Shown here: positions 9,362-19,413 of the stretch, in pieces | Layout: every line of letters begins with the position of its first letter | Position numbering within the stretch: the stretch's first letter is position 1 | Assembly (NCBI GenBank): GCA_030532895.1 | Contig: JAUNKF010000010.1 | Span: 1-64,000, forward strand | Length of the DNA: 64,000 nucleotides | Source: Lautropia sp. | GTDB lineage: Bacteria; Pseudomonadota; Gammaproteobacteria; Burkholderiales; Burkholderiaceae_E | Direction: 5' to 3' | Notes under the pieces: generated by a model | The model's input: only the letters and a program-made list of their open reading frames with translations | The model's database searches: none | What the model was told of the DNA's origin: nothing | Program-made: the position numbers and the translations under genes

Positions 9362-10129
9362 TCATCCTGCAGCGCAAAGCACGTCATTGATCTTACGAGC
9401 GACCAGCGGCCATTGATGGTTCACGAAAAAGTGGCCGCCTTCGTGCTCGGACAGCCTGAAGGCGGAACATGTGTGCTTTGACCATGCCTGCATGCCGTCT
9501 TTGCCAACGTCATGATCATCCGTACCAAAAAGGGCCATGATGGGCATCTCCAACGGTGCCTCGGGGGTGTATTGATAGGTGTCGCAAATCTGGAAATCGG
9601 CGCGAAGGATGGGGAGCATCATGTCCATCAGCTCCGGGTGCTCGAAAAATTCCTGCGGTGTGCCTTCGAGCGTTTGCAGATACTCGATGAAGGCTTCTCT
9701 GGGCAGGTTGTAGCGATGGGCTTCTTCAGGTTTACCGAACAGCTCGGGGGCTGTCACACCGGAGACGATCAGCGCCAAGGGGGACCTGAAGCCGCGTCGA
9801 CGTAGCTCTCGTGCGATTTCAAAGCTGAGGATGCCGCCCATGCTATGGCCATAGAAGGCAAATTGAGCGGGCTGTGTCTGTTCGATGGCGTCACTCAGTG
9901 CGTTGACGAGCGTTGGCAATTGTTTGACCGGTTTTTCGGCAAAGCGGCTGCCTCGGCCGGGCAGGGCGGCGATATGGAAGCTGATTTCCGGTGCGAGATG
10001 CTGTGCCAAGGGGCGAAATGCGCTGATCGACCCACCGGCATAGGGAAAGCTGAACAGATGAAGGCCGGAAGGCTCGGTGCCTTTTTGGGCCAGATGAAAC
10101 CAGGGATTTTTCATGCTGATGACGGCCAT
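9362..10129 (-). CDS. Type II thioesterase (GrsT/editing thioesterase)
   Basis: A 255-residue alpha/beta hydrolase with LFSFPYAGGS near the start, the nucleophile motif YGHSMGG near residue 93, an acidic FGTDDHDV near 203 and the histidine motif HEGGHFFV near 232. These are marks of stand-alone thioesterases that clear misprimed carrier domains in nonribosomal peptide and polyketide synthesis. It points toward the short-chain dehydrogenase. It is the last gene on this side that clearly belongs to the peptide locus. The first ATG (10129) is taken; a second in-frame ATG five codons later is possible. Confidence 0.9.
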   Translation of the reverse strand: MAVISMKNPWFHLAQKGTEPSGLHLFSFPYAGGSISAFRPLAQHLAPEISFHIAALPGRGSRFAEKPVKQLPTLVNALSDAIEQTQPAQFAFYGHSMGGILSFEIARELRRRGFRSPLALIVSGVTAPELFGKPEEAHRYNLPREAFIEYLQTLEGTPQEFFEHPELMDMMLPILRADFQICDTYQYTPEAPLEMPIMALFGTDDHDVGKDGMQAWSKHTCSAFRLSEHEGGHFFVNHQWPLVARKINDVLCAAG

Positions 10130-10294
10130 GGGTCAGGTGCCCAATCTTGACTGATGGATTGCGCGCGTGATGAGCACTGATTCATCGCGGAGACGAGTCA
10201 GTGCCCAATACGCGCCCAATGCCTGAGATTATCCGATGCCGTCTTGGTTGCCTGCTCCCCATTCTGGTAGGTCGGTTCGAGCGTCAACGCTGAT
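10130..10294. other. Spacer between the peptide locus and lysS
   Basis: No gene is seen. GCACTGA at 10174-10180 and TCAGTGC at 10198-10204 form a 7-base inverted repeat that could be the 3' hairpin of lysS, but no T-run follows on the minus strand. This is the junction between the less GC-rich peptide locus and conserved housekeeping genes. Confidence 0.5.
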
Positions 10295-11839
10295 TCAGCC
10301 CTCGCGCTTCAATGCCGGAAACAGGATCACATCCCGAATCGTGGGGCTGTCGGTCAGCAGCATCATCAGACGGTCGATGCCGATGCCGCAGCCGCCGGTG
10401 GGGGGCATGCCGTATTCGAGGGCGCGGATGTAGTCGGCGTCGAAGTACATGGCTTCGTCGTCGCCGGCCTCCTTGGCCTCCACCTGCTTGCGGAAGCGTT
10501 CGGCCTGGTCTTCGGGATCGTTCACCTCGGAGAAGGCGTTGGCCATTTCACGGCCGGTGATGAACAGTTCGAAGCGGTCGGTGATGTCGGGGTCGTGGTT
10601 GGAGGCACGGGCGAGCGGCGAGACTTCCACCGGGTACTTGATGATGAAGGTGGGTTCCCACAGCTTGGCTTCGGCCACTTCCTCGAAAAGCGCCAGTTGC
10701 AGGGCGCCAACGCCGGCGGTGGAAAGTGGTTCGGCGTCGTATTTTTTTAGTTCGGTGCGCAGCCAGCTGATGTCCGAGAGTTTGTCGGCGGGCAGCTCGG
10801 GGGCGTGTTTCTGGATGGCTTCGACGATGGTCATCCGGGCGAACGGTTTGGACAGATCCAGCGGCTTGCCCTGGTAGCTGATCTGCAGCGTGCCGAGTGC
10901 GGTCTGGGCGGCGTGGCGAATCACCTGTTCGGTGAAGTCCATCATCCACTCATAATCGGTGTAGGCCGCGTAAAACTCCATCATCGTGAATTCGGGGTTG
11001 TGACGCGGGCTGAGACCTTCGTTGCGGAAATTGCGGTTGATCTCGAAGACACGCTCGAAGCCGCCGACGATGAGCCGCTTCAGATACAGCTCGGGGGCGA
11101 TGCGCAGGAACATTTCCTGATCGAGCGCGTTGTGATGCGTGACGAAAGGGCGAGCGGCTGCACCACCGGGAATGGGTTGCAGCATCGGGGTTTCCACTTC
11201 GAGAAAGCCGTTGTCCACCATGAACTGCCGGATGGCGCTGATGGCCTTGCTGCGGATCGTGAAGGTCTGGCGCGTGCTGTCGTTGCTCATCAGATCCACG
11301 TAGCGCTGACGATAGCGCAGCTCCTGGTCGGCCAGGCCGTGGAATTTGTCGGGCAGTGGCCGCAGCGATTTGGTAAGCAACCGAACGTTTGAGCAGCGAA
11401 TGGACAGCTCGCCCTTCATCGTCTTGAAGAGCGTGCCTTCGGCGGCCACGATGTCGCCCAGATCCCAATGTTTGAACGCCTCGTGCGTCTCGGCGCCGAT
11501 GCCTTCGTCATTCATCCAGAGCTGGATGCGGCCGGTGCCGTCTTGCAGCGTGGCAAAGCTGGCCTTGCCCTGCACGCGCTTCAGCACCATCCGGCCGGCC
11601 ACCGAGACCTGAATGCCCTCGGCCTGGAGCTTTTCACGGCTTTTGTCGCCGTGGGCATCGAGCAGCGGCTGGGCGCGGTCGGCGGGCACGAAATCATTGG
11701 GGAAGGCAATGGCAACGTTATCGCGCAGGCGGCCGAGTTTGGCCCGGCGCTCGGCGATGATCTGGTTTTCATCGGCTTCGGGCGTGGTGCCTTCAGCGGG
11801 GAGGTGAGAATCAGACTGTGCGGAAGCAGATGTGTTCAC
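10295..11839 (-). CDS. lysS: Lysyl-tRNA synthetase, class II
   Basis: A 514-residue enzyme that charges tRNA-Lys. An N-terminal OB-fold anticodon-binding domain (about residues 70-190) precedes the class II core with motif 2 [18 protein letters not shown] and motif 3 [12 protein letters not shown] close to the C terminus. The start is GTG at 11839 and follows prfB by 15 bases on the same strand, the usual prfB-lysS arrangement of proteobacteria. The first 30 residues are a low-complexity extension, as often seen in this group. Confidence 0.97.
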   Translation of the reverse strand: MNTSASAQSDSHLPAEGTTPEADENQIIAERRAKLGRLRDNVAIAFPNDFVPADRAQPLLDAHGDKSREKLQAEGIQVSVAGRMVLKRVQGKASFATLQDGTGRIQLWMNDEGIGAETHEAFKHWDLGDIVAAEGTLFKTMKGELSIRCSNVRLLTKSLRPLPDKFHGLADQELRYRQRYVDLMSNDSTRQTFTIRSKAISAIRQFMVDNGFLEVETPMLQPIPGGAAARPFVTHHNALDQEMFLRIAPELYLKRLIVGGFERVFEINRNFRNEGLSPRHNPEFTMMEFYAAYTDYEWMMDFTEQVIRHAAQTALGTLQISYQGKPLDLSKPFARMTIVEAIQKHAPELPADKLSDISWLRTELKKYDAEPLSTAGVGALQLALFEEVAEAKLWEPTFIIKYPVEVSPLARASNHDPDITDRFELFITGREMANAFSEVNDPEDQAERFRKQVEAKEAGDDEAMYFDADYIRALEYGMPPTGGCGIGIDRLMMLLTDSPTIRDVILFPALKREG

Positions 11840-11854
11840 AAGGCATTCCTGGTG

Positions 11855-12959
11855 TCAAACGCCTTGCTTCAGGCTGGCCGCGATGAAGTCATCGAGGTCG
11901 CCATCGAGCACGGCTTTGGTGTTGCTGGTTTCAAAGTTGGTGCGCAGATCCTTGATGCGGGATTGATCCAGCACGTAGGAGCGGATCTGGTGGCCCCAGC
12001 CGATGTCGGTCTTGGAGGCTTCGACCTTGTCCTGCTCGGCCTGGCGTTTGCGCAGCTCGATCTCGAAGAGGCGAGCGCGCAGCATCTTCATGGCCTCGTC
12101 GCGGTTGCGGTGCTGGGAACGGTCGTTCTGGCACTGAACCACGGTGTTGGTGGGCAGGTGGGTGATTCGCACGGCCGATTCGGTCTTGTTGACGTGCTGG
12201 CCACCGGCACCGGAGGCGCGATAGACATCGATGCGCAGGTCGGCCGGGTTGATGTCGATCTCGATCGAGTCATCCACCTCGGGGTAGACGAAGACGGAGG
12301 CAAAGGAGGTGTGGCGGCCACCACCCGAATCGAAGGGGGATTTGCGCACGAGGCGATGCACGCCGGTTTCGGTGCGCAGGTAGCCGTAGGCGTACTCACC
12401 CTCGACCTTGATCGTGGCGCCCTTGATGCCGGCCACATCGCCTTCGCTCTCTTCGAGCAATGTGGTGGACAGCCCTCGGCGTTCACAGTAGCGCAGGTAC
12501 TGGCGGAGCAGCATCGAGGCCCAGTCGCAGGCTTCTGTACCGCCGGCGCCGGCCTGGATTTCGACGAAGCAGGGGTTCGGGTCGGCCGGGTTCGAGAACA
12601 TCCGGCGGAATTCCAGGTCTTCGACGCCGGCCAGCACTTTGAGCGAGTCCTCGTCCAGCGCTTCGAGCGTGTCGTCATCGGACTCGGTCTTGGCCATCTC
12701 GAAGAGGTCGCTCGTGTCCTTCAGGGACGCCATCAGCTGTTCCATCGTGCCGACGGTGTTGTCGAGCATCCGCTTTTCCTTGCCCAGCTCGAGGGCAGCG
12801 GCGGGGTCGTTCCAGATCTCGGGGGCCTCGAGGGCGGAGTTCACTTCGACAAGGCGGTTTTTCTTGTCGTCGAAGTCAAAGATACCCCCTGAGATCCTCC
12901 AGCCGCTGGCCGAGGTTCTCCAGGCGGGCCTCAAGCTGATTCAAGCGCTCGGCATCCAT
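11855..12959 (-). CDS. prfB: Peptide chain release factor 2, with programmed +1 frameshift
   Basis: RF2 recognises UGA and UAA stop codons and triggers peptide release. The main frame contains [13 protein letters not shown] with the codon-reading SPF tripeptide and [15 protein letters not shown] with the catalytic GGQ. Translation begins at ATG 12959 in another frame ([13 protein letters not shown]...), reaches the slippery CTT followed by UGA at 12879-12877, and must shift +1 to continue. Total product is about 367 residues, normal for RF2. The gene is followed at once by lysS. Confidence 0.96.
12876..12891 (-). other. prfB autoregulatory frameshift site
   Basis: Read on the minus strand the site is AGGGGG TAT CTT TGA C. 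The Shine-Dalgarno-like AGGGGG sits three bases before CTT, the spacing known to stimulate +1 slippage in Escherichia coli prfB. Low RF2 favours the shift and high RF2 favours termination at UGA. Confidence 0.95.
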
Positions 12960-13119
12960 CTGAGTCGTGTTCCGGGAAAGATCAAACCGAAGATTTTAAC
13001 CCGGAACGCCGCCCTGACAGAAGAGCAGGATGGGTGGCATGCCAACCCTTGGCGCGTGCCTGTCAACCCATCCTTGCTCCGCTTGCCCAAAGACCGCGCA
13101 CTGATGGCCTTGCATGCGC

Positions 13120-15591
13120 TCAGTTTTCAGGTGTTGCCGTTTTGCCCTTTGCGGTGGTGGCTTCAAGTGACACGGCCTGTTGCTTCAGTTGCTGTAGCGT
13201 CGCGAGGTTGCTGCGCTGCACTGACAGTACGAAGTCATGCCAGGGGATGTCGGTGATGGCAACCAGTCCCAGATGGCCGTTTTCGCCATCCAGCCATCGA
13301 CCGGTGACGGGTTGATCCAGATACTGGAACCAGTGGGCGCCCACGAACTGCGGGTTGGCCAGCACCGAATCGAGCATGTGTCGGTAGGCCGGGCCTCGGT
13401 CGGCTTCGGTCTCGACCTGCATCACGCCTGGCCAGAACGGCCCGCGATCGGTCGAGCCGAAGTGAAATTCGGTGAGCAGCGCGGGCTTGTCATGACGGGC
13501 AAACTGGGCGTGCTCGAAGCCATCGTTCAGGTTGGGCACATAGAGATTGAAGCTCAGCACGTCGCACCAGCGTGCGCAGGCAGAGACGGCTTCGGGGGTG
13601 CGGCTTGAAAAGCGGCTGCCAAGATACAGATGATTGGGTGCGTGTTTTTTAAGTGCCTTGGCCACTTGCGAGAAGTAGCTGTCCGCGTGCAGCCGCAAAA
13701 AGGCAGAGAGGTCTGCCGCCACGGCGGGCTGCTGCGCGTCGGGGCGACGCTCGGCAGGCCAGGGGCCATCGAGATCGGCCCAACTGGATAATGGCACGCC
13801 CCAGACATTGGACAGCTCCTGAATGTCTCCGTCATAACGCTCACGCAGCATCTGAACCAGTGCGCGCTTGGCGTGCGCCTGGGCATCGCTGCCATCCGCT
13901 TGCAGGGCCGACCATGCCAGTGCGTAACGAATAGCGGGATCGGTGGAGGCACCATCTCCCCAGCCCAGCTCGTTGTCGACGAACCAGCCGATGAGGGCGG
14001 CATCATCCTGCGTGTGCTTGGTTGCCTTGGCCAGCGTGGCATCGAGTGCCTTGCCAAAGGCCGGGTCGAAAGGGTCGGGCATGCCGGCCCACCAGTTCTG
14101 GCCATCGCTCAGGCGGGCGAACGGGCCGTCCACATGCACAATGCGGGTATGGGGAAGTTTGGTGTCGTGGAGGCTGTCATCGCTCCAGGCGCCGACCGTG
14201 TTGAAGCCCCAACGCTTCAGGCGGGCTTGTGTCCGGCTGACCCAACGTGTTTGCCACGCCTCGCCATCGCGGCGAAACAGGTTGGCCTGATAGAAGTTGT
14301 AGGTGTCGCCTTTCAGGAAACCCCGGTTCCGTTGTGCGCCGCTGTCGGCGGGCAGGTGTACGGTGCTGTCCTGGGTGCCATGAAAGCGGGCCAGGGGCGA
14401 GTCTTTGGCAGGCAGGCCCGAAAACTGGTATTCGCGCCCATCGATGAAGGTTTCGCTGTTGTCACGCTGAACCGCGTTGACGCCGAGCGACAAGAAGGGG
14501 TTGCCCTCCGGGGTGATCAGCACATGGCGAAGGCTGCCGTCCTTCAGCCTGAGTTTGCCGGTTCGGAAATAGCCCTGTTCTTGGGGGGCAACGTGCTGAT
14601 CGGCGGCCGCCTTGGTTGACACCCCTTTGAGGCCGCCGTAGGTATCGAAGGCGATCGGGTCTTTGGGCAGTTGCTGCTTCAGTGCCTGGTTCAGGCTTTT
14701 TTCGGCCTGTTCAACATGGCGGGCAAAGGGCTGGAAGGGGGCCATCGGGTCTTCCTTGGCTTTTTTCTTCCGATTGGCCTGTCGTGCTTTTGAGGTCTCG
14801 TCTGCCTTGGGAGGCGCTGCCTCGACATACTTGCCGGGCCAATGGCTGCGCGTGTATTGCCCCCACGCGTCGACGATGGCCGTGTAGGCGGCCCGCACAT
14901 CGTTTTGCTCAGGCGGCGGTAGAAAGATCTTGCCCAACCGGATTTTCTGCTCGGCATCCGGTGTCGGCATGCCAAGACGAATTTCTGTCACCCTGGCCCG
15001 GTTCAGGGCGCCTTCGGTGGTGGCGGCCAGCCCAAGTCTTTCCCCTTCTGCTGACCACGGTATCGGGGGGGCTGCCCGCATGCCCATGGCAAGCGGCAAC
15101 GTGGGGGTAAGGGGCAGGGAAAGCCTCATCGGCGGGCCGGGTGGCAGGCCGATGGTGGCGTTCAGCACCTGGCCATCCGCATCACGAAGCTGCAGTTTGA
15201 GCGTGATCGCCCAGGGCATGATGTTCTGAACATGCAGCCGCAGTGTCTGGAAGGCTTGCCAGTCCCAATGGCCGGTGGTGGGGCGAATGATCATCCAGCG
15301 GGTGTCGGCGCCGGGGCTGGATGCACCGGCTGGCGCAGCCGAAAAACGCAAGGTCGAGAATCCTTCGGCATCCGTTTCGCTCAGTTGCCAGCCCTGGCCA
15401 TCGGAGAGGTCGATCGAAAAGCTCTCGCTTTCCGTCTGCCTGGCCGCTGCGCGGGTGCCAGGGTCGGCAACGAGTTGCGCCGAGGTCGTGGCAGGGAGCG
15501 CGAGACAGGCCAGGATCCATGGCAGCAGCAGCCGGTTCGTGGTGCTGGGGCTGGAGGTTGCTTGACGGTGTGATCTCATGGTGTTGGTCAT
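13120..15591 (-). CDS. Secreted glycoside hydrolase, GH50 beta-agarase-like
   Basis: An 823-residue protein with a signal peptide (LLLPWILACLALPATTSAQ), an N-terminal beta-sandwich region (about 50-230) and a TIM-barrel domain from about 330. Two acidic motifs, GWFVDNELGWGDG and LLTEFHFGSTDRG, fit the acid/base and nucleophile glutamates of GH50 agarases and related clan A enzymes. An insert near residue 270 is rich in Lys and Ala. The true substrate is unknown; it may be a self-made exopolysaccharide rather than agar. It sits between recJ and prfB, genes that are usually close neighbours. The exact start (15591 or an ATG four codons later) is uncertain. Confidence 0.75.
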   Translation of the reverse strand: MTNTMRSHRQATSSPSTTNRLLLPWILACLALPATTSAQLVADPGTRAAARQTESESFSIDLSDGQGWQLSETDAEGFSTLRFSAAPAGASSPGADTRWMIIRPTTGHWDWQAFQTLRLHVQNIMPWAITLKLQLRDADGQVLNATIGLPPGPPMRLSLPLTPTLPLAMGMRAAPPIPWSAEGERLGLAATTEGALNRARVTEIRLGMPTPDAEQKIRLGKIFLPPPEQNDVRAAYTAIVDAWGQYTRSHWPGKYVEAAPPKADETSKARQANRKKKAKEDPMAPFQPFARHVEQAEKSLNQALKQQLPKDPIAFDTYGGLKGVSTKAAADQHVAPQEQGYFRTGKLRLKDGSLRHVLITPEGNPFLSLGVNAVQRDNSETFIDGREYQFSGLPAKDSPLARFHGTQDSTVHLPADSGAQRNRGFLKGDTYNFYQANLFRRDGEAWQTRWVSRTQARLKRWGFNTVGAWSDDSLHDTKLPHTRIVHVDGPFARLSDGQNWWAGMPDPFDPAFGKALDATLAKATKHTQDDAALIGWFVDNELGWGDGASTDPAIRYALAWSALQADGSDAQAHAKRALVQMLRERYDGDIQELSNVWGVPLSSWADLDGPWPAERRPDAQQPAVAADLSAFLRLHADSYFSQVAKALKKHAPNHLYLGSRFSSRTPEAVSACARWCDVLSFNLYVPNLNDGFEHAQFARHDKPALLTEFHFGSTDRGPFWPGVMQVETEADRGPAYRHMLDSVLANPQFVGAHWFQYLDQPVTGRWLDGENGHLGLVAITDIPWHDFVLSVQRSNLATLQQLKQQAVSLEATTAKGKTATPEN

Positions 15592-15660
15592 CGGGTGGAC
15601 GATGGATCGACAGACATCGTGATGAGCGCCCTGATGATTCAGGCACGCGCATGACAGGCT

Positions 15661-17379
15661 TCAGGCGGCCAGGGCCGCGTCATCGAGCACCTGATCGATT
15701 TGTAGCGAGATGGCATTCTCGCCACGGTAATCATCGCGGAGCAAGCGATAGGACAGTACGGCCTCGGCGGGTAGCGCTTCGGTACGCCCAAAATAAATGG
15801 CCGACAGCCGAAGCGACGGCGCATCGTCAGGACTCAGTTCCAGTTTCAGGTGACGCTGGTTGATCAGCCGCTGATGACGGATATTGAAACGGCCGGAGAA
15901 GAGCGGCGGCGGAAAGCCCTGACCCCACACCTGAGTATCGATCAGCTTCAACGTGTTGATGTGCAAGGCTTCGGGCGGCAGCGGCCCATCGGTCGTGACA
16001 TCGGGGTCGAAGACGCCAGGATCGGAGAGCGTGATGACGGCTTCTTCGAGCGCCATGCGGAAATCGTCCAGGCGCTCGGCAGACAGCGTGAGCCCCGCAG
16101 CCATTGCATGGCCGCCGAACTTCAGGATCATGCCCGGATGACGTTTGTCGACCAGATCGAGCACGTCCCGCAGATGCACCCCCCGGATCGAGCGACCGGA
16201 ACCGCGCAACAGTCCGTCCTGATCCGGGGCGAAGGCGATGGTGGGGCGGTGGTGGCGGTCTTTCACCTTGGAGGCGACCAGACCGATCACGCCGTGGTGC
16301 CATTCGGCATCGAAGATCACGAGTGTCCGCGCCTGGGGGTCGGGTTCACCCAGTTGATGGAGTGCCTCTTCGCGCATGCTCTGTTCAAGGTCGCGTCGCT
16401 GGCTGTTGATCTGGTCGAGATGCTGGGCCAGCTCGGTGGCTCGTTGCACATCGGGGGCCAGCAGGCATTCGACGCCGATCGACATGTCGGCCAGCCGCCC
16501 GACCGCGTTGATGCGTGGACCGATGGCAAAGCCCAGATCGGCGGCTGACAGCGTGCGCCCTTGACGGCGGGCCACCTGCAGCAGGGCGGCGATGCCGGGG
16601 CGTGCGCGGCCGGCGCGGATGCGGGCGAGACCGGCGTTGACCAGCACCCGGTTGTTGTGGCTGAGTGGCACCACGTCGGCCACGGTACCGAGGGCGGCCA
16701 GATCGAGCAGCGGCGCGAGCGACGGCGCTGCGCCGTCGAACTTGCCTGCATCGCGCCGGGCGCTTCGCAGTGCGATCAACACGTACAGGATGACACCGAC
16801 GCCAGCAAGGTTCTTGTCGGGAAAGGGGCAGCCTGGCTGGTTGGGGTTCACGATGGCCAGGGCGTCGGGCAAGGTGTCGCCTGGCAGGTGGTGATCGGTG
16901 ATGATGACGGGCAGGCCCTGGGCATGGGCGTGCTCGACACCGGCGAGCGAGGCGATGCCGTTGTCGACCGTGATCAGCAGTGCAGGGCGACCGAGCCTCG
17001 GGTGAGCCAGTGCCATGTCGACGACTTCCGGCGTCAAGCCATATCCGTTCTCGAACCGGTTGGGCACCAGGTAATCGACGATACCGCCCATCATCCGAAG
17101 CCCTTCGACCGCCATCGTGATGGCAGTGGCGCCATCGCAGTCATAGTCCCCCACCACGAGCATCGGCTCACCGGCATCGATGGCGTCGCTGATGCGAGCC
17201 ACGGCTGCGGGCAAACCCAAGAGCTTGTCCGGGGGCAGCAGGGCACCCAGTTCCAGTTTCAGCTCGTCCGGATGTTGCACGCCACGGGCTGCAAGCAAGC
17301 GGGCCATCAACGGATCGACACCGGCTTGCAGCAGCGTATGGCGCGCCCTGAGATCGACGGGACGGATGTGAAGTTTCAT
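15661..17379 (-). CDS. recJ: Single-stranded-DNA-specific exonuclease RecJ
   Basis: A 572-residue 5'-3' exonuclease used in recombination and mismatch repair. The DHH phosphoesterase motifs are present: VVGDYDCDGATA (motif I, with Cys where Ala is common), a TVDNG segment and ITDHHLPGD (motif III) for metal binding, followed by a DHHA1 region with FGGHAMAAGL. ATG 17379 (MKLHIRPVDLR) is chosen over an upstream in-frame start because homologs begin here. It lies downstream of the rpfE-like gene on the same strand. Confidence 0.95.
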   Translation of the reverse strand: MKLHIRPVDLRARHTLLQAGVDPLMARLLAARGVQHPDELKLELGALLPPDKLLGLPAAVARISDAIDAGEPMLVVGDYDCDGATAITMAVEGLRMMGGIVDYLVPNRFENGYGLTPEVVDMALAHPRLGRPALLITVDNGIASLAGVEHAHAQGLPVIITDHHLPGDTLPDALAIVNPNQPGCPFPDKNLAGVGVILYVLIALRSARRDAGKFDGAAPSLAPLLDLAALGTVADVVPLSHNNRVLVNAGLARIRAGRARPGIAALLQVARRQGRTLSAADLGFAIGPRINAVGRLADMSIGVECLLAPDVQRATELAQHLDQINSQRRDLEQSMREEALHQLGEPDPQARTLVIFDAEWHHGVIGLVASKVKDRHHRPTIAFAPDQDGLLRGSGRSIRGVHLRDVLDLVDKRHPGMILKFGGHAMAAGLTLSAERLDDFRMALEEAVITLSDPGVFDPDVTTDGPLPPEALHINTLKLIDTQVWGQGFPPPLFSGRFNIRHQRLINQRHLKLELSPDDAPSLRLSAIYFGRTEALPAEAVLSYRLLRDDYRGENAISLQIDQVLDDAALAA

Positions 17380-17509
17380 GATCTTGGCAGAGCGTTGGGC
17401 GTTCCTGGTGTGTGGGGCAGGGCTTTCATGGCGATGACACGCTGCATCACCCCTGCGGGCCGAAAGATGGTCGTGGCAGGGAGCACGAGGCATGCGGGAC
17501 GTCAGTCAT

Positions 17510-18931
17510 TCACGCGGTGGGCGGTGCCTCGGACAGCAGCTTGTGCAGCATGTGTTCCGTCGGGTTGGAGGCCGTGGCGGTCGGTGGTGCCGATCCAGCG
17601 GCTGCCCGAGCGGGGTGTCGTGTGGCTGCCAGCCGCTCCCGAAGCGCCTGCCAGGCGGCACGGGGCGAGAGCAATTCACCCATCAGGCGAAAGAGGCCGG
17701 GCGGGGTGGGCAAGTCTGACGGCGCGGCTTGGCTGGCTGCCGGTTGCAAGCCTGGCGAAGGTTGCGATGCAGACCTTTGTTCACCCCGATCCGTGCCGAA
17801 AGCGGCCGCCGCGTGGCGGGAATCCGAGTGTGAGCCGGTGTGGTCCCTGTGTCCGGCGGCGGAGGCTTGCCAGGCCAAGAGCAAGTTGGCTGCTGCCGGC
17901 TCATACAACCAGCGGGCCTGGTACTCGCCACAAAGCAGGCAGGCAAAGGGCGCATCTGCATTGGCCTGTTGCTGGTGCTGGGCGTACTGCTGGTCGAGCT
18001 GGGCAAGTTGGTCGAGCCAGCTGCCCAGATCCTGGTAGAGGCGGGGCAGAAAGAACAGCTCGTTGCGGCGCAGCCCGTCAACCGTGAGGCAGGCAAGTGT
18101 GTTGCTCAGCGCGGGGCTGATGGGGCCGTCGAGCCAGACGGCGTTGGCGGGCAGCTCGCTGTCGTCATGGCGGGTCTCCTGGTGCCAGCTCATCTGGATC
18201 TCATTCAGCAGTCGACGAAAGCGTCGGGCATCTGGCCCTTGAGGCAGGTGCGCATCGATGTGTTGGCCCACCGTAGCCTCGAAGGCACTGGTTTGCAGCT
18301 GCCAGCCTGTCATGCCGGGGCGAAGCTTCAGCAGCCAGGTGGTGGGCGACAGCAGCTCGATCTCATAACCTTCGTCCGCGAGCAACGGGCGGATGGCATC
18401 CACGAGGCGGGTGGCGCCTGTGTGGTCGAGGCGGGCCGGCAGCATGGCATCCATCAGCATGCTGTCCGTCGTCAGTCGGAAGTTCACCGGGCGCATCAAC
18501 CATGCGTGCCCGTCAGCGTTGACGGACAAGCCCGGTGGCCCTTCAACCGCCGGTAGCAAGCACGCAGCAGCGCTCAAGGTTCCGATGCCGGGCTGCAAGG
18601 CGCTGATGGCGGGCAAGGCGGCCAGCCAGCGATGGTGCGCCCAAAGCGGCGGTGGGCTGCTGGCGAAGGCATCGGGGCTGCTGGCTGCGGCCGGTTCGGG
18701 CAAGCCGGGCTGCATGTGACCCGTGTGGACAGGCACCGGGGCGCTGGCGGCCGTGATGGGGGGCAATTGGGCTTCCATCATCTGCAGCCGGCCCTCGGCA
18801 AGCGCGGCACCGATGGCCGGCAGCCGTGCCTGCATGTGTTCGGTGCGAAGCCAGTCCTCGGGCAGCAGCGCACCAGGCAGAATCGTGATGGGGGGGGCGG
18901 GCGGTCTCACGCGGCTATTGTAGTTTGACAT
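17510..18931 (-). CDS. RpfE-like / phosphoglycerate mutase-like conserved protein
   Basis: A 473-residue protein of the group found next to recJ in beta- and gammaproteobacteria and called RpfE in the Xanthomonas regulation-of-pathogenicity cluster. Visible conserved blocks are NEIQMSWH and VDGLRRNELFFLPRLYQ in the middle, where an alkaline-phosphatase-like domain is sometimes predicted; the last 130 residues are low-complexity. ATG 18931 is chosen because GGGGAGA lies directly upstream. Codons 11-13 lie in a run of eight C on the coding strand (G at 18890-18897). Its biochemical activity is not established. Confidence 0.7.
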   Translation of the reverse strand: MSNYNSRVRPPAPPITILPGALLPEDWLRTEHMQARLPAIGAALAEGRLQMMEAQLPPITAASAPVPVHTGHMQPGLPEPAAASSPDAFASSPPPLWAHHRWLAALPAISALQPGIGTLSAAACLLPAVEGPPGLSVNADGHAWLMRPVNFRLTTDSMLMDAMLPARLDHTGATRLVDAIRPLLADEGYEIELLSPTTWLLKLRPGMTGWQLQTSAFEATVGQHIDAHLPQGPDARRFRRLLNEIQMSWHQETRHDDSELPANAVWLDGPISPALSNTLACLTVDGLRRNELFFLPRLYQDLGSWLDQLAQLDQQYAQHQQQANADAPFACLLCGEYQARWLYEPAAANLLLAWQASAAGHRDHTGSHSDSRHAAAAFGTDRGEQRSASQPSPGLQPAASQAAPSDLPTPPGLFRLMGELLSPRAAWQALRERLAATRHPARAAAGSAPPTATASNPTEHMLHKLLSEAPPTA

Positions 18932-19413
18932 TCTCCCCGGCCAGAATGCCGGAGATTCCTGCGGTGCCTGGACGCGGCACAAGCCACTTCCCGGTCGTTT
19001 CGGTGGGTGTCTGCTGCTGGCGGCCCGACTGCATCGCTCACGTCACGGGCGCACCGGGTCATGCGTGCCTGGATGGGCTGAGCCTGCGGGCAGCGCCGGG
19101 TCGATAGCCTGTGCCTGCCGAGTGGGGCGCGAAGAAACCCCGCCCCGAAACCACGGCCTGATACGCGCTTGCAACGCCTCACCTCGACGTTTATGGCACA
19201 CTGCCGGCTTTCTGCGCCTGTCATGGGCTTTCTGCGCTTGTCACGTGGTGATGACCCTGCCTGTCGTCGGGACGGGCGCCTCTTTCGAACGTCGTTGGGC
19301 GTCTGGGGGAAGGCAGGACAGGCACCATGCCCGGCCCGAGCGCCTCGACATCGGGGGCTTGTGGTGTTCATCAGACGCCTTGCGCAGCATGAGGCCGTTT
19401 TCTTTAGAGGGAG
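18932..19413. other. Divergent intergenic region, rpfE-like / lolC
   Basis: A 482-base gap between divergently transcribed genes. No convincing coding sequence or RNA gene is seen. It should hold promoters for both directions, but no strong sigma-70 match stands out. AGAGGGAG just before 19414 is the lolC ribosome site. Confidence 0.5.

Noticed and set aside
10174..10204. Attachment site at the edge of the peptide locus
   Set aside because: Only a 7-base inverted repeat is present; no direct repeat, tRNA or integrase is nearby.
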